Positions 52,120 to 61,791 of a stretch of 64,000 bases of DNA are shown piece after piece. A program made the translations under genes and the position numbers. Numbering within the stretch: position 1 is the stretch's first letter; every line of letters starts with the position of its first letter. This DNA comes from Flavobacteriaceae bacterium UBA2765 (GTDB lineage: Bacteria; Bacteroidota; Bacteroidia; Flavobacteriales; Flavobacteriaceae), in NCBI GenBank assembly GCA_002352665.1, contig DEIV01000007.1:1-64000 (forward strand), in the 5' to 3' direction. The notes below the pieces were generated by a model that saw only the letters and a program-made list of their open reading frames with translations, searched no databases and was not told the DNA's origin.

Positions 52120-53766
52120 ATGAATTGGATAGATTACAGCATCATTTTGGCTTATATTATATTTTTCTTAGGAATCGGTTTCTTTTTCAAAGAAAATAAA
52201 AATTCAAAAGATTATTTTTTAGGTGGAAGAAGTATGGGCTGGTTTCCACTAAGTCTTTCTACAATGGCTACTCAATTATCGGCCATTAGTTTTATATCAG
52301 CACCAGCTTTTGTAGGATTAAAATTAGGCGGTGGTATGAAGTGGTTAACCTTCGAATTTGCTGTTCCTTTAGCTATGATCTTTATTATGATCGTTATCAT
52401 TCCTCCTTTATTTCGCTCTGGAGTAGTAAGTATTTATGAGTTTGTTGAAAAGAGATTTAGTGTTTCAACAAGACTAATTTTAAGTATTGTCTTTCAAATA
52501 AGCCGTGCATTAGGAACAGGAGTAATGGTCTATACTATTGCTATAATTCTACAGGCTGTATTAGATATTGATTATGTCTACACAATATTAATTATTAGTG
52601 TAATTACTATTATTTATTCTTGGCAAGGTGGTATGAAAGCAGTAGTTTGGGGAGATGCCATACAGATGATTATCTTATTTGGCGGCTTAGTCATCTGTCT
52701 TTATTATGGATGGAATCTTCTAGAAGAACATGGTGGATTGACCCAAGGTTTTGATCCAGAACGTTTAAAAGTTATTGATTATAATCTGGGTATTGGAGAA
52801 GGGAATGAATATGGTTTTTTGCCAATGCTTATAGGAGGGTTCTTTTTATATGTTTCTTATTATGGATGTGATCAAACACAAGCCCAACGTCTTTTGTCTG
52901 CGAAAGATGAAAAAACTATTCGTACTTTATTACTTGCAAATGGGCTTTTGCGTTTTCCGGTAGTATTGGTTTATTCTATTATGGGATTAGTTCTGGGAGG
53001 ATTGATAACTTTAGCACCAGATTTTTTAAATGATATTGCCCTAGCAACGCAAAAACATTTTCCTGCAGAGTTTGAAAAAAGTGGCATGAAGGCAGACTTA
53101 ATGGTACCAATATTTATTGTAAAGTATTTACCCCATGGATTTATAGGTATTTTAATGGTTGGAATTCTTTCTGCTGCCATGTCATCTCTAAGTTCTACTG
53201 TTAATTCTTTATCAGCTGTTACTGTTGAAGATTTTTTTAATAGAGGAAAAAAGAAATTAAATGATAAACAGTACATGTATATCTCTAAAGCCGCAGTGGT
53301 TTTTTGGGGTGTAATTTGTATTGCTGCTTCTTTTCTATTTGGAGGAAGTAAGAGTGCTGTTATAGAAATTATTAATGCCATTGGTTCTGTCTTTTATGGT
53401 CCTGTTTTGGTAACTTTTATATTAGCTTTTTTCTCAAAAAAAGTAAATCATATTGGCATGAATGCAGGAATAATAATAGCTGTATTCATTAATTTAATTT
53501 TTTCGAAAACCATACAAGAAATGTTTCATATTGACTTGGGTTTTGAAGTATTTTGGATTTGGCTGAACTTTACTGGTGTTATTATAGCTTTAGTTGTAGC
53601 ATATATAGTTAGTATCTTTACAAAACATATTGCTGTGAAAAAGATTTCAAAAGTCAATTTTTCATTAAAAGCATCAGACTTTTTAATCAAAGAAGTATAT
53701 ATTTTGGTAACGTTTTTTATAGCAATCTTGGTGTTTAGTTTTTACTTACCTTCCATTTTACAATAA
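52120..53766 (+). CDS. Sodium:solute symporter (SSS family)
   Basis: 548 residues with about 13 membrane spans. The opening WIDYSIILAYIIFFLGIGFF, the SKDYFLGGRSMGWFPLSLS block, ATQLSAISFISAPAFVG and the sodium-site region GILSAAMSSLSSTVNSLSAV are family hallmarks. It probably imports a small organic solute with sodium. The GH13_18 phosphorylase gene follows after 34 bases and glycerate kinase after that, so the substrate is plausibly glucosylglycerate or a related glucoside. Substrate assignment is by context only. Confidence 0.9.
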   Translation: MNWIDYSIILAYIIFFLGIGFFFKENKNSKDYFLGGRSMGWFPLSLSTMATQLSAISFISAPAFVGLKLGGGMKWLTFEFAVPLAMIFIMIVIIPPLFRSGVVSIYEFVEKRFSVSTRLILSIVFQISRALGTGVMVYTIAIILQAVLDIDYVYTILIISVITIIYSWQGGMKAVVWGDAIQMIILFGGLVICLYYGWNLLEEHGGLTQGFDPERLKVIDYNLGIGEGNEYGFLPMLIGGFFLYVSYYGCDQTQAQRLLSAKDEKTIRTLLLANGLLRFPVVLVYSIMGLVLGGLITLAPDFLNDIALATQKHFPAEFEKSGMKADLMVPIFIVKYLPHGFIGILMVGILSAAMSSLSSTVNSLSAVTVEDFFNRGKKKLNDKQYMYISKAAVVFWGVICIAASFLFGGSKSAVIEIINAIGSVFYGPVLVTFILAFFSKKVNHIGMNAGIIIAVFINLIFSKTIQEMFHIDLGFEVFWIWLNFTGVIIALVVAYIVSIFTKHIAVKKISKVNFSLKASDFLIKEVYILVTFFIAILVFSFYLPSILQ

Positions 53767-53800
53767 ATTTTAAAAAACATAATAATATATTGAAATAGAC

Positions 53801-55465
53801 ATGATTAATATTTTAAAGAATCTCTATGGCAATCGTGCAGAATGGATTGTAGATAATATTGAGAAATTAGTCGATGATTATAAAGATAAGATTAATAATC
53901 AAGAATATTCTCTCTCAGAAAAGGATATGCTACTAATTACTTATGGTGATAATATTCAAAAACAAAATCAAACTCATTTGAAGACATTAAAAGATTTTGT
54001 AGATAATTATTGTTTACCTGAAATCAACAGTACACATATTCTTCCTTTTTTTCCTTATACATCTGATGATGGTTTTTCAATAACCGATTATTTTAAAGTT
54101 GATCCAAAATTAGGTACATGGGATGATATTTCAAATTTATCTGATACTAGTAACTTAATGTTTGATGCTGTGGTAAATCACATGTCCAAGTCATCTCATT
54201 GGTTTAAGTCGTTTTTGGCGGAGGCACCTAGGTTTCAAGATTTTTTTAAAGCTGTTAACCCCAATGTAGATTTGTCTAAAGTGGTTAGACCTAGAGTATT
54301 ACCATTATTAACTCCATTTAAGGATAAAAATGATAAAGAAAAGCTTATTTGGACTACTTTTAGTGAAGACCAGGTAGATTTAAATTATGAATCTCCTGAG
54401 GTTTTTATTGCTATTTTAGAAGTATTATTATTCTATATATCTAAAGGGGCAAAATTGATTAGATTAGATGCTATTGCCTTTATTTGGAAAGAAATAGGAA
54501 CAACATGTATTCATCTTCCAGAAACACATATTATTATTAAGTTGTATAGAAAAATTCTAGCCTCTGTTAACCCTAATCTTATTTTTATTACAGAAACTAA
54601 TGTTCCTCATCAAGAAAATATATCTTATTTTGGTAATGGGTATGATGAAGCTCAAATGGTCTATAATTTTACCTTGTCGCCGCTATTAGTATATTCTATT
54701 ATGGAAGGTAATACTGAAGTGCTGTCCAAATGGGCTAATTCATTGGTGCTTCCAAGTGATGAAGTATGTTTTTTTAATTTTACTGCTAGTCATGATGGTA
54801 TTGGTATGAGACCACTTCAAGGAATTATTTCAGATATAGAAATAACTAAACTTGCCAATCGTACTGAGCAACATGGAGGCCAAGTGTCGTATAAAAATAA
54901 TGAAGATGGTACACAATCACCCTATGAGTTGAATTGTAGCTATGTAGATCTCATCAGTAAAAATGATGAAGATGATAACATAAGAGTTCAAAAAATGATG
55001 TTGACGCAAGCGGTAATGTTAGCCATGCCTGGCATTCCTGGTATCTATTTACATTCATTGGTAGGTTCCCAAAATTATTATAAAGGTGTTGAAGCTTCTG
55101 GAATTAAACGAAGGATAAATAGAGAAAAGCTTTTTATGAATGAATTGTCAAATCAATTGTCTGATAAGAAAAGTTTAAGGTATAAAATATTTACATCTTA
55201 TAAGCATGTATTAGGTATTCGCTCTGGAGAAAAGGCGTTTCACCCATATGGAAAAGCAGAATATTTAAATATTGATAAAAGATTGTTCATCATACAAAGA
55301 AAGTATAAAGATGATACTATTTATACTATATATAATTTTTCTAATGAATTAGTACAAATTAAGGGGCTTTACTCAAATGTTATTAATTTATTGGATGGAA
55401 TTGAAGTAAAAGATCATGATTGGCAAATAGAACCATATGCTTTCTATTGGTTCAAGAAAAAATAA
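53801..55465 (+). CDS. GH13_18 sugar phosphorylase, probable glucosylglycerate phosphorylase
   Basis: 554 residues. The GH13 subfamily 18 (sucrose phosphorylase-like) plan is clear: HILPFFPYTSDDGFSITDY, nucleophile Asp223 in KLIRLDAIAFIWKE, acid/base Glu265 in FITETNVPH, transition-state Asp332 in NFTASHDGIGMRPLQ, and GSQNYYKGVEASGIKRRINR. These enzymes split an alpha-glucoside with phosphate to glucose-1-phosphate. Known acceptors in the subfamily include fructose, sucrose-6F-phosphate, glycerol and glycerate. The adjacent glycerate kinase favours glucosylglycerate, which is an inference; sucrose or glucosylglycerol remain possible. Confidence 0.85.
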   Translation: MINILKNLYGNRAEWIVDNIEKLVDDYKDKINNQEYSLSEKDMLLITYGDNIQKQNQTHLKTLKDFVDNYCLPEINSTHILPFFPYTSDDGFSITDYFKVDPKLGTWDDISNLSDTSNLMFDAVVNHMSKSSHWFKSFLAEAPRFQDFFKAVNPNVDLSKVVRPRVLPLLTPFKDKNDKEKLIWTTFSEDQVDLNYESPEVFIAILEVLLFYISKGAKLIRLDAIAFIWKEIGTTCIHLPETHIIIKLYRKILASVNPNLIFITETNVPHQENISYFGNGYDEAQMVYNFTLSPLLVYSIMEGNTEVLSKWANSLVLPSDEVCFFNFTASHDGIGMRPLQGIISDIEITKLANRTEQHGGQVSYKNNEDGTQSPYELNCSYVDLISKNDEDDNIRVQKMMLTQAVMLAMPGIPGIYLHSLVGSQNYYKGVEASGIKRRINREKLFMNELSNQLSDKKSLRYKIFTSYKHVLGIRSGEKAFHPYGKAEYLNIDKRLFIIQRKYKDDTIYTIYNFSNELVQIKGLYSNVINLLDGIEVKDHDWQIEPYAFYWFKKK

Positions 55466-55473
55466 ATTTCAGA

Positions 55474-56604
55474 ATGAAAATAATACTTGCTCCTGATAAA
55501 TATAAAGGTTCTTTAACTGGAATTCAATTTTGTAATGCAGTAACTGAAGGGATTCTATCAATTAATCCTACATCAGAAATTATAAATATGCCTTTAGCAG
55601 ATGGAGGAGATGGTACTATAGAAATTTTAGACTACCATTTACATGGGAAAAATATTAAATTGGAAGTAGAAAATCCTATCTTTAATCCTGTAGATGCAAA
55701 TTATTTTTATATGGAATCTATAGATACTGCATACATAGAAATGGCAGAAGCATCAGGTATGAAATTGCTAAGACCAGAAGAGCAAAATTGCATGTATACC
55801 ACAACCTTTGGCACAGGAAAACTCATAGAAGATGCTATTAAAAAAGGAGCAAAAACCATTGTATTAGGGATAGGTGGTAGTGCCACTAACGATTGTGGTA
55901 TAGGCATGGCTAAGGCTCTAGGTTATGATTTTCTCGATAAAAAAGGACAAACGATCATTCCTATTGGTAAGAACTTATTAAAAATAGATAAAATTGATAC
56001 TTCCAATGTAATTAAAAGCTTAGATAAAGTAACCTTTAAAGTAGCTTGTGATGTTGCAAATCCTTTATATGGTCCGGATGGTGCCGCTTTTGTTTATGCA
56101 CCTCAGAAAGGAGCTTCACCCACTCAAGTTAAAGCTTTAGATAGAGGCTTAAAACATTTTTCTGATATAATTACGGCTCAGTTTGGGATAGATTTACAAA
56201 AAATTAAAGGTACAGGTGCTGCAGGTGGAATGGGAGCAGGGTCTTTAATATTTTTAAATGCTAAATTATTTTCAGGGATAGATTTAGTGAAAGAACTCAT
56301 AGATTTTGATCATCAAATAATAGAAGCTGATTGGATCATAACAGGAGAAGGAAAGTTAGATAGTCAAACATTATCAGGAAAAACTATTCATGGTGTACTC
56401 AGTTCTGCAAAAAAACATAATGTACCAGTGGCTGCTTTATGTGGACACATAGCATTGCCAGAAGATGCATTAAAAGATTTTGGGATATCTTATGTTGATA
56501 CAGTTATAGATAGAGCAGAATCTATAAAAGATGCCATGAATAATAGTTATACTTATCTTTTAAAGATGGCGAAAGATTTTGCTAAAAAAAAGTTAGTGAA
56601 GTAA
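55474..56604 (+). CDS. glxK: Glycerate 2-kinase (GlxK/GarK family)
   Basis: 376 residues from the ATG at 55474 (MKIILAPDKYKGSLTG), 8 bases after the phosphorylase stop; an in-frame ATG at 55420 lies inside the preceding gene and is unlikely. The type II glycerate kinase blocks are LAPDKYKGSLTG, MPLADGGDGTIEIL, MAEASGMKLL, LGIGGSATNDCGIGMAKALG, KGTGAAGGMGAG and GEGKLDSQTLSGKT. It makes 2-phosphoglycerate from D-glycerate, feeding glycolysis. It is the last gene of the symporter-phosphorylase operon and would handle the glycerate released. Confidence 0.94.
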   Translation: MKIILAPDKYKGSLTGIQFCNAVTEGILSINPTSEIINMPLADGGDGTIEILDYHLHGKNIKLEVENPIFNPVDANYFYMESIDTAYIEMAEASGMKLLRPEEQNCMYTTTFGTGKLIEDAIKKGAKTIVLGIGGSATNDCGIGMAKALGYDFLDKKGQTIIPIGKNLLKIDKIDTSNVIKSLDKVTFKVACDVANPLYGPDGAAFVYAPQKGASPTQVKALDRGLKHFSDIITAQFGIDLQKIKGTGAAGGMGAGSLIFLNAKLFSGIDLVKELIDFDHQIIEADWIITGEGKLDSQTLSGKTIHGVLSSAKKHNVPVAALCGHIALPEDALKDFGISYVDTVIDRAESIKDAMNNSYTYLLKMAKDFAKKKLVK

Positions 56605-57335
56605 TAATTTTCTACCTGTAGCTTTGCCAAATTTTTAAAACCCAAAAGAACCAAACTCTTTTTTATACGAATATTGATTCACCTTTAGCGAATATGAATT
56701 CATGCTTTTGTTTAAGGAACTTCTAAATTACATTTGTTCCAATAATTAAATGCTATTTAAAAAAGAAAATAACTAATGAATGAAATATTTTTTAACCATC
56801 TAAAAAACGACATATATGGGAAAATTGCTGTGAAAAACAAGAATTTGTCTTATAAAAAAAGGCAGATTCATATTCCCAAATAAAATTCCTTTCTCAACAA
56901 AGAGAATGAGTAATATTATAAAATTGTTATAGTGTTTAGTTGGTTGAGAAGATTGCCTACAGAAATGTGGGCAATTTTCGTTTTATATTTTCTTTTCTAA
57001 AGAATCACATTAAAACTTTTCGAGTATAGATTCACTAGTTTTTTTGAAACTATGCTCATTTACTTTTGTTCTTGAAAAAGTTAAGAAGAGAACTCAATTG
57101 ATTAATTAAATATAATTATAAACAAATTTAGTAGTTATACTATACAAATGTTCATCAATCATCTGCAAATATAGATTCATTAAATGGGTTTCAATAAATA
57201 GTTGTTATTTTCGTTCCTTAAATAGAAAGATCAGATATTATTATTATTTAAATTAAAAATTAAATACTAAGGCATTTGTAACAACTTTATAAGATTCAAA
57301 AATTCAACCTATTAATTAAGCTGTTTCTCAATTTT
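56605..57335. other. 731-base gene-free region with a candidate structured RNA
   Basis: I see no credible gene here. The most structured part is 56891-56978: TTCTCAAC (56891-56898) can pair with GTTGAGAA (56943-56950), and ATTGCCTACA pairs with TGTGGGCAAT (56952-56975, one G-U pair) before a T-rich tail, as in an intrinsic terminator. TTCTC can alternatively pair with a nearby GAGAA (56902-56906). The rest is AT-rich and may include decayed sequence. Confidence 0.35.
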
Positions 57336-59000
57336 ATGAAATATAAAAAATACATATTATTTTCTTTCTACCTTTTTTCCAATATATTCTCTTCATTTGG
57401 CCAAGATATAGATATAGAACAACTCTTTGAGGATAAGGAATATAGTAAAGTAATCGCTGTATTATTAGATAAAGACACAGAAAATAAACTCTCTTTAAGA
57501 GATTATTATTTATTAACAAAATCTTATGGAAAAACCAAAAGATATACTGATGGTTTAGTGTATTCAAATGAAATGATAAAAGAGTGTTTAAAAAGAAATG
57601 ATACAACAAACTTAACCAAAGCCTATAATTTAAAAGCAGAAAACCTTATTGATTTAAATCAAATAAAACCAGGAATTAAATTTTGCGAATCTGTTAGCCC
57701 TACTTTTAGAAAACAAGATTCAGTTGCATTTCAACTATTGTGTTTTAAATGGGGAATGTTATATCATAAAAACAAAGAATTTCAAAAAGCATATGACACC
57801 TATAATAAAATTACATTAAAAAAATATAGAAACTTATTTTTATTTGACAATAACTATGCGATAATATTAGAAGGCTTAGGTAAATATAATGAAGCTATTA
57901 AATACTCGAAAAAAGCAGTACAAAAAATTTATGATGATCATCGTGATGTTGTTATTGGACTCACAAATATTGCTATAATACTACAAAAACAAATGCTTTG
58001 GGAAGAAGCAAGAGTTTATTTAGATTCTGCTGAAAACTCAATATCAAAAAACACACCATTACGTTCTCAAAAATATGTCTATGAGCGTTATTATGAATAT
58101 CATCAAATTACTAAAAATACATTTTATGCCAGCATATATTTAGAGTTTATAAATGATATTAATGAAGAGATTTTTAATAAAAGATTTGATGAAGAAATAC
58201 AAGCTTTAAAAACATCACATAAAAGAGAAACTTTACTAGATAACAAACTAGAAACCTCACGTAAAGAAAAATTATGGGGTACAATTATTTTACTGTTTAT
58301 TATTATTGTATTACTCTCCATACTCTACCTATTTAAATATAGAAACATCAAAGCCGCACATAAAACGGTAATGACAGAACAAAAACTGCTTCGCTCACAA
58401 ATGACACCTCACTTTATTTTCAATTCTCTTTCTGTACTGCAAGGCATGATTCTAAATAAGGAAGACAATAAAGCTGTACGTTACTTGTCAAAATTTTCAA
58501 AACTATTACGCCTCATATTAGAAAACTCCCGAGAAAAATTAGTGCCTATAGATGAGGAATTAAAAACCATACAAAACTATGTAGACTTACATAACATGCG
58601 AAGTGAGGTTCCTTTTAAATTTACACTAGACTTAGATGAAAACCTTACAGAAGATGTTTTAATTCCTCCAATGCTTATTCAACCTTTTGTAGAGAATGCT
58701 ATAGAACATGGTTTTAATAAAGATTTCAAAAATGCAGAAATTTCTATTGAGATAATTTTTAAAGACAAGATGCTCGTTTGTGTTATAAAAGATAATGGTA
58801 TTGGTCTTAATGCAAGAAAATTAAAATCTAAAAGCAATAAAAAATCACTATCAACAAGAATTACTTCAGAACGCTTAAAAATATTTTCTAAAGAATATAA
58901 AGTAAAAACTGAAGTTTCAATCCAAGATCGTAGTGTATTTAACGAACAAGGCACACAAATTAATTTAACTTTACCTTATAAAATAGATCAAGATGCTTAA
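57336..59000 (+). CDS. TPR-containing LytS-type sensor histidine kinase
   Basis: 554 residues. A signal peptide (about 1-22, ending SSFGQ) leads to a periplasmic region of TPR-like helical repeats (about 25-290, including NNYAIILEGLGKYNEAIKYS). One membrane span lies at about 314-333, then a coiled stretch, then the His_kinase signature SQMTPHFIFNSLSVLQG with His359 and a HATPase part (PFVENAIEHGF, IKDNGIGLNARKL). The periplasmic TPR sensor with cytoplasmic LytS-type kinase is a common Bacteroidetes design. The last 8 bases overlap the response regulator. Confidence 0.92.
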   Translation: MKYKKYILFSFYLFSNIFSSFGQDIDIEQLFEDKEYSKVIAVLLDKDTENKLSLRDYYLLTKSYGKTKRYTDGLVYSNEMIKECLKRNDTTNLTKAYNLKAENLIDLNQIKPGIKFCESVSPTFRKQDSVAFQLLCFKWGMLYHKNKEFQKAYDTYNKITLKKYRNLFLFDNNYAIILEGLGKYNEAIKYSKKAVQKIYDDHRDVVIGLTNIAIILQKQMLWEEARVYLDSAENSISKNTPLRSQKYVYERYYEYHQITKNTFYASIYLEFINDINEEIFNKRFDEEIQALKTSHKRETLLDNKLETSRKEKLWGTIILLFIIIVLLSILYLFKYRNIKAAHKTVMTEQKLLRSQMTPHFIFNSLSVLQGMILNKEDNKAVRYLSKFSKLLRLILENSREKLVPIDEELKTIQNYVDLHNMRSEVPFKFTLDLDENLTEDVLIPPMLIQPFVENAIEHGFNKDFKNAEISIEIIFKDKMLVCVIKDNGIGLNARKLKSKSNKKSLSTRITSERLKIFSKEYKVKTEVSIQDRSVFNEQGTQINLTLPYKIDQDA

Positions 59001-59727
59001 AACCTTAATAGTAGAAGACGAACTTTATATTAGAAAAGGCCTAATATCAATGGTTCAAAGTTTAAATAAAGATATTGATATCATTGGTGAATGCGAATCA
59101 GTAAGAGATGCGGTTAGTGTAACGAATGCTTGTAAACCAGATTTAATTTTTTTAGATATCAATCTAACTGATGGTAATGCTTTTGATTTTTTAGAACAAA
59201 CAAATGAGTTGGCTTTTAAAGTTATTTTCATAACGGCTTATGAACAATATGCCTTACAAGCACTGAAAAACGGGGCAGTAGATTATATTTTAAAGCCTGT
59301 TGATATAGATGAGTTAGAACATGCAATAGACAAAGCAAATAGCCTAGAACCTACTGTTCAAAAGGAACAATTGCAAATTGTTAAAAATCAAATGATAGAT
59401 AATCAAAAAGACAAGCTTGTATTACGTTTGCAAGAAGGTTATCAAGTTATTGATTTTAAATCGTTAATTTATTGCAAATCAGATAAAGGATATACTAGTT
59501 TTTATTTGTCTGATGGGAAGTCATATATGGCATCAAAACCCATCAAAGAATTTGAAGGACAACTTCCTGTCAAAAAATTTATCCGTACCCATCAATCATT
59601 TATTGTCAACATGGATTATGTAGATAAATATGATAAAAACGGATATATATTCTTAAAATCTGGAGAAAAAATACCAGTAGCTACGCGTAGAAAAGATGAT
59701 TTTGTATCTAGATTATTGAATGAATAA
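58993..59727 (+). CDS. LytTR-family response regulator (second system)
   Basis: 244 residues. The receiver domain has LIVEDELYIRKGL, phospho-acceptor Asp55 in FLDINLTDG, ITAYEQYALQAL and Lys101 in YILKPVD. The LytTR domain covers about 140-244, with KLVLRLQEGYQVIDFKSLIY and KKFIRTHQSFIVNMDYVDKY. The start overlaps the kinase stop by 8 bases. Its targets are probably local; the following secreted-protein genes are the obvious candidates, though no LytTR direct repeat could be confirmed in the 161-base gap. Confidence 0.92.
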   Translation: MLKTLIVEDELYIRKGLISMVQSLNKDIDIIGECESVRDAVSVTNACKPDLIFLDINLTDGNAFDFLEQTNELAFKVIFITAYEQYALQALKNGAVDYILKPVDIDELEHAIDKANSLEPTVQKEQLQIVKNQMIDNQKDKLVLRLQEGYQVIDFKSLIYCKSDKGYTSFYLSDGKSYMASKPIKEFEGQLPVKKFIRTHQSFIVNMDYVDKYDKNGYIFLKSGEKIPVATRRKDDFVSRLLNE

Positions 59728-59888
59728 TAGATAAATTTTACATTTTATAACACATTATCAGATAACAGGTTAAATGAAACGAATATCAACCCAATGCTAT
59801 CGAATATATATTAGTTGATAATTATAACCTAATAACAATTATTTTAGCCTTATCAAAGAGAATAAATATTTTTATAAATTTTACTAAA

Positions 59889-61022
59889 ATGAAAAAGTCA
59901 ACCTTATCTATTCTATTTTTTATTGTGTTTTTTGTATCAAATGCACAAACCACAATTTTAAAATGGTCTCAAGTAGAAATTGCTAAACTAGGAAAAAACA
60001 CAACTTATCTAAAAAGGCACAATTACGATATTAAGAACCCCGATAAGCCATTCAAACCTTTACATGGCTTCTATAAAATTACTGATAATTATGGCAGCTA
60101 TTCTGAGATTACATTCAATAGTGGAAAAGTAAATGGTACTTGGACCGATTATAATTTTGAAGGAAAACTTAAAGCAGTCTCAAATTTTAAAGAAGGACAA
60201 CTGGCTGGTAAATTAACCGAATACCATCAAAATGGAAAAGTCAGCAAGGAAACATTTTATGAAAATGGAAAAAAGTCAGGGACATGGAAAGAATATGATA
60301 GAGAAGGTAAAGAAACGGTGATACAACATTATAAAAATGGATTAAAAGAAGGAAAATGGACTATGCAAATTCTTCATGGTGGTGATCGTGTTTGTAAAAT
60401 AATTGAATTTTATAAAAATGACAAACCTATGGGTACATGGAAAGAGACTTGCAATGACAAAACCTCTTGGACCAAAGAATTTTCTGCTGAGAAAAATTAT
60501 ATAGAAAAAACGTTTTTTTCAAATGGTATAGTAAATACACTAAAAGAATATAAAAACGGAAAACTAAATGGTAGTTATAAGGCGTATGAGAAAGATGGGA
60601 CACTGACCAAACACTTTACATTTAAAGATGATAAAACAACGCTACAAAGAATATTTTACTCCTCTAATGGAAAACCAAAATCGATAACGAATTTTAAAAA
60701 TGATAACAGACATGGCGTTCATAAAAAATTTCATGAAAATGGGAATAAAGAATTAGAAGCTTTTTTTGATGAAAGTTATAAAACGGGTACCTGGAAGGAG
60801 TATTCCTATGAAGGTAAATTGACCTCAATTCAAGAATATAAAAATGGTGTAGAAGATGGTTCTTTTAAATATTTTACAAAAACAGGTTTACTTAAAAAAG
60901 AAGGAGCTTATTTAAAAGGAAGACCGCAAGGCTTATGGAAAATATACAATCGAGATGGTACTTTATATAAAGAAGTTACCTATGAAAACGGAAGAATAAT
61001 TTCTGAAAAAAAATACCAATAA
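59889..61022 (+). CDS. Secreted MORN-repeat (YwqK-like) protein
   Basis: 377 residues. The signal peptide is MKKSTLSILFFIVFFVSNAQ. The remainder is a chain of roughly twelve MORN_2-type repeats of about 22-24 residues, such as NGKVNGTWTDYNFEGKL, NGKKSGTWKEYDREGKE and NGLKEGKWTM. Such beta-hairpin repeats bind lipids or proteins; YwqK-type members are antitoxins, but this exported form lacks a toxin neighbour. A LipL32-type gene follows after 39 bases. Confidence 0.87.
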   Translation: MKKSTLSILFFIVFFVSNAQTTILKWSQVEIAKLGKNTTYLKRHNYDIKNPDKPFKPLHGFYKITDNYGSYSEITFNSGKVNGTWTDYNFEGKLKAVSNFKEGQLAGKLTEYHQNGKVSKETFYENGKKSGTWKEYDREGKETVIQHYKNGLKEGKWTMQILHGGDRVCKIIEFYKNDKPMGTWKETCNDKTSWTKEFSAEKNYIEKTFFSNGIVNTLKEYKNGKLNGSYKAYEKDGTLTKHFTFKDDKTTLQRIFYSSNGKPKSITNFKNDNRHGVHKKFHENGNKELEAFFDESYKTGTWKEYSYEGKLTSIQEYKNGVEDGSFKYFTKTGLLKKEGAYLKGRPQGLWKIYNRDGTLYKEVTYENGRIISEKKYQ

Positions 61023-61061
61023 AAATAAACAATTAATTAATCATCTTTAAATTTAAAATCA

Positions 61062-61742
61062 ATGAAATTATTAAAAATTAGTTTAACAGTAGCAATTATC
61101 TTATTAACTGTAGGAAATAGCACTGCACAAAAATTAAAGTCATTCGGAAGTTCTATAGAGAAAAAAATGGGGCCAGTTACAAAAAAAGTACCTTATACAG
61201 ATGTAGTTAGCTATTTAGGCTACGCAGCCATTGACACAGAGGATGAAGTAAGAGATGGTAAAAAGTTTTATTACATCTATGTCTGGATACCTGCTGTTGC
61301 TCCAGAATTAGGTCTAAGAATGGTATCTCCGGTAGGAAAAATGAAAGTTAAAAACGCAATTAAAGGTTCTGGTTACGATGATAATGCATCTTCTGAAGAC
61401 TATTTTGATACCTATATTACATTGGAAAGGTCTGACATTATCACTAAAGACAAAATAAGTAATGCAAAAAATGCAAAATGGAATACTTTAGCAAGTAATG
61501 ATGATAGTAGTGAATTGCACAAACAACCAAGTGGTAATTCTTATAATTCGGTTTTACGTTATAAAAGTAAAGTTGGCGATCCTGTTGGAGCATTAACAAC
61601 TGGTTTGTATAGAATTGGTTTTACAACCTACAAAACTGGTGAAGTAAAAGGTACATTCTTAGCACAAATTGGTTCTCCAATAAAATTACCAGGAGTTATT
61701 ATGGCAAAAACAGTTGATGAGTTATTAAAACAAATGAAATAA
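61062..61742 (+). CDS. LipL32-family exported protein
   Basis: 226 residues. A Sec signal peptide ends near residue 23 (MKLLKISLTVAIILLTVGNS, then TAQK). No cysteine follows it, so the protein should not be lipidated. The mature chain matches remembered LipL32 blocks: FYYIYVWIPAVAPELGLRMV (69-88), YFDTYITLERSDII (114-127), YNSVLRYKSK and GLYRIGFTTYKTGEVKGTF (181-199). LipL32 is the abundant outer-membrane lipoprotein of pathogenic Leptospira, with a jelly-roll, calcium-binding fold; its acidic calcium loop is reduced here to a short NDD. The role in this bacterium is unknown. Confidence 0.85.
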   Translation: MKLLKISLTVAIILLTVGNSTAQKLKSFGSSIEKKMGPVTKKVPYTDVVSYLGYAAIDTEDEVRDGKKFYYIYVWIPAVAPELGLRMVSPVGKMKVKNAIKGSGYDDNASSEDYFDTYITLERSDIITKDKISNAKNAKWNTLASNDDSSELHKQPSGNSYNSVLRYKSKVGDPVGALTTGLYRIGFTTYKTGEVKGTFLAQIGSPIKLPGVIMAKTVDELLKQMK

Positions 61743-61754
61743 TCACAACTAGAT

Positions 61755-61791
61755 AATCCATTGTGTATTTCATTATAATACACAATGGATT
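61755..61791 (+). terminator. Terminator behind the LipL32-type gene
   Basis: AATCCATTGTGTAT and ATACACAATGGATT form a perfect 14-base stem around a nine-base loop, followed by TCTTTT. It starts 13 bases after the LipL32-type stop, splitting the locus into two transcription units unless read through. Confidence 0.85.

Noticed and set aside
52971..53381. 136-codon open frame antisense to the symporter gene
   Set aside because: It mirrors a strongly conserved transporter frame, has low-complexity composition and no family signal.
53801..55465. Alpha-amylase or sucrose hydrolase
   Set aside because: The SHDGIG block and the overall layout are those of GH13_18 phosphorylases, and no signal peptide is present.
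57334..57609. Open frame antisense to the start of the TPR kinase gene
   Set aside because: A shadow of the kinase reading frame with no recognisable protein features.
59889..61022. Antitoxin of a toxin-antitoxin pair (YwqK annotation)
   Set aside because: The protein is exported by a signal peptide and no toxin-like neighbour exists; only the repeat type is shared.
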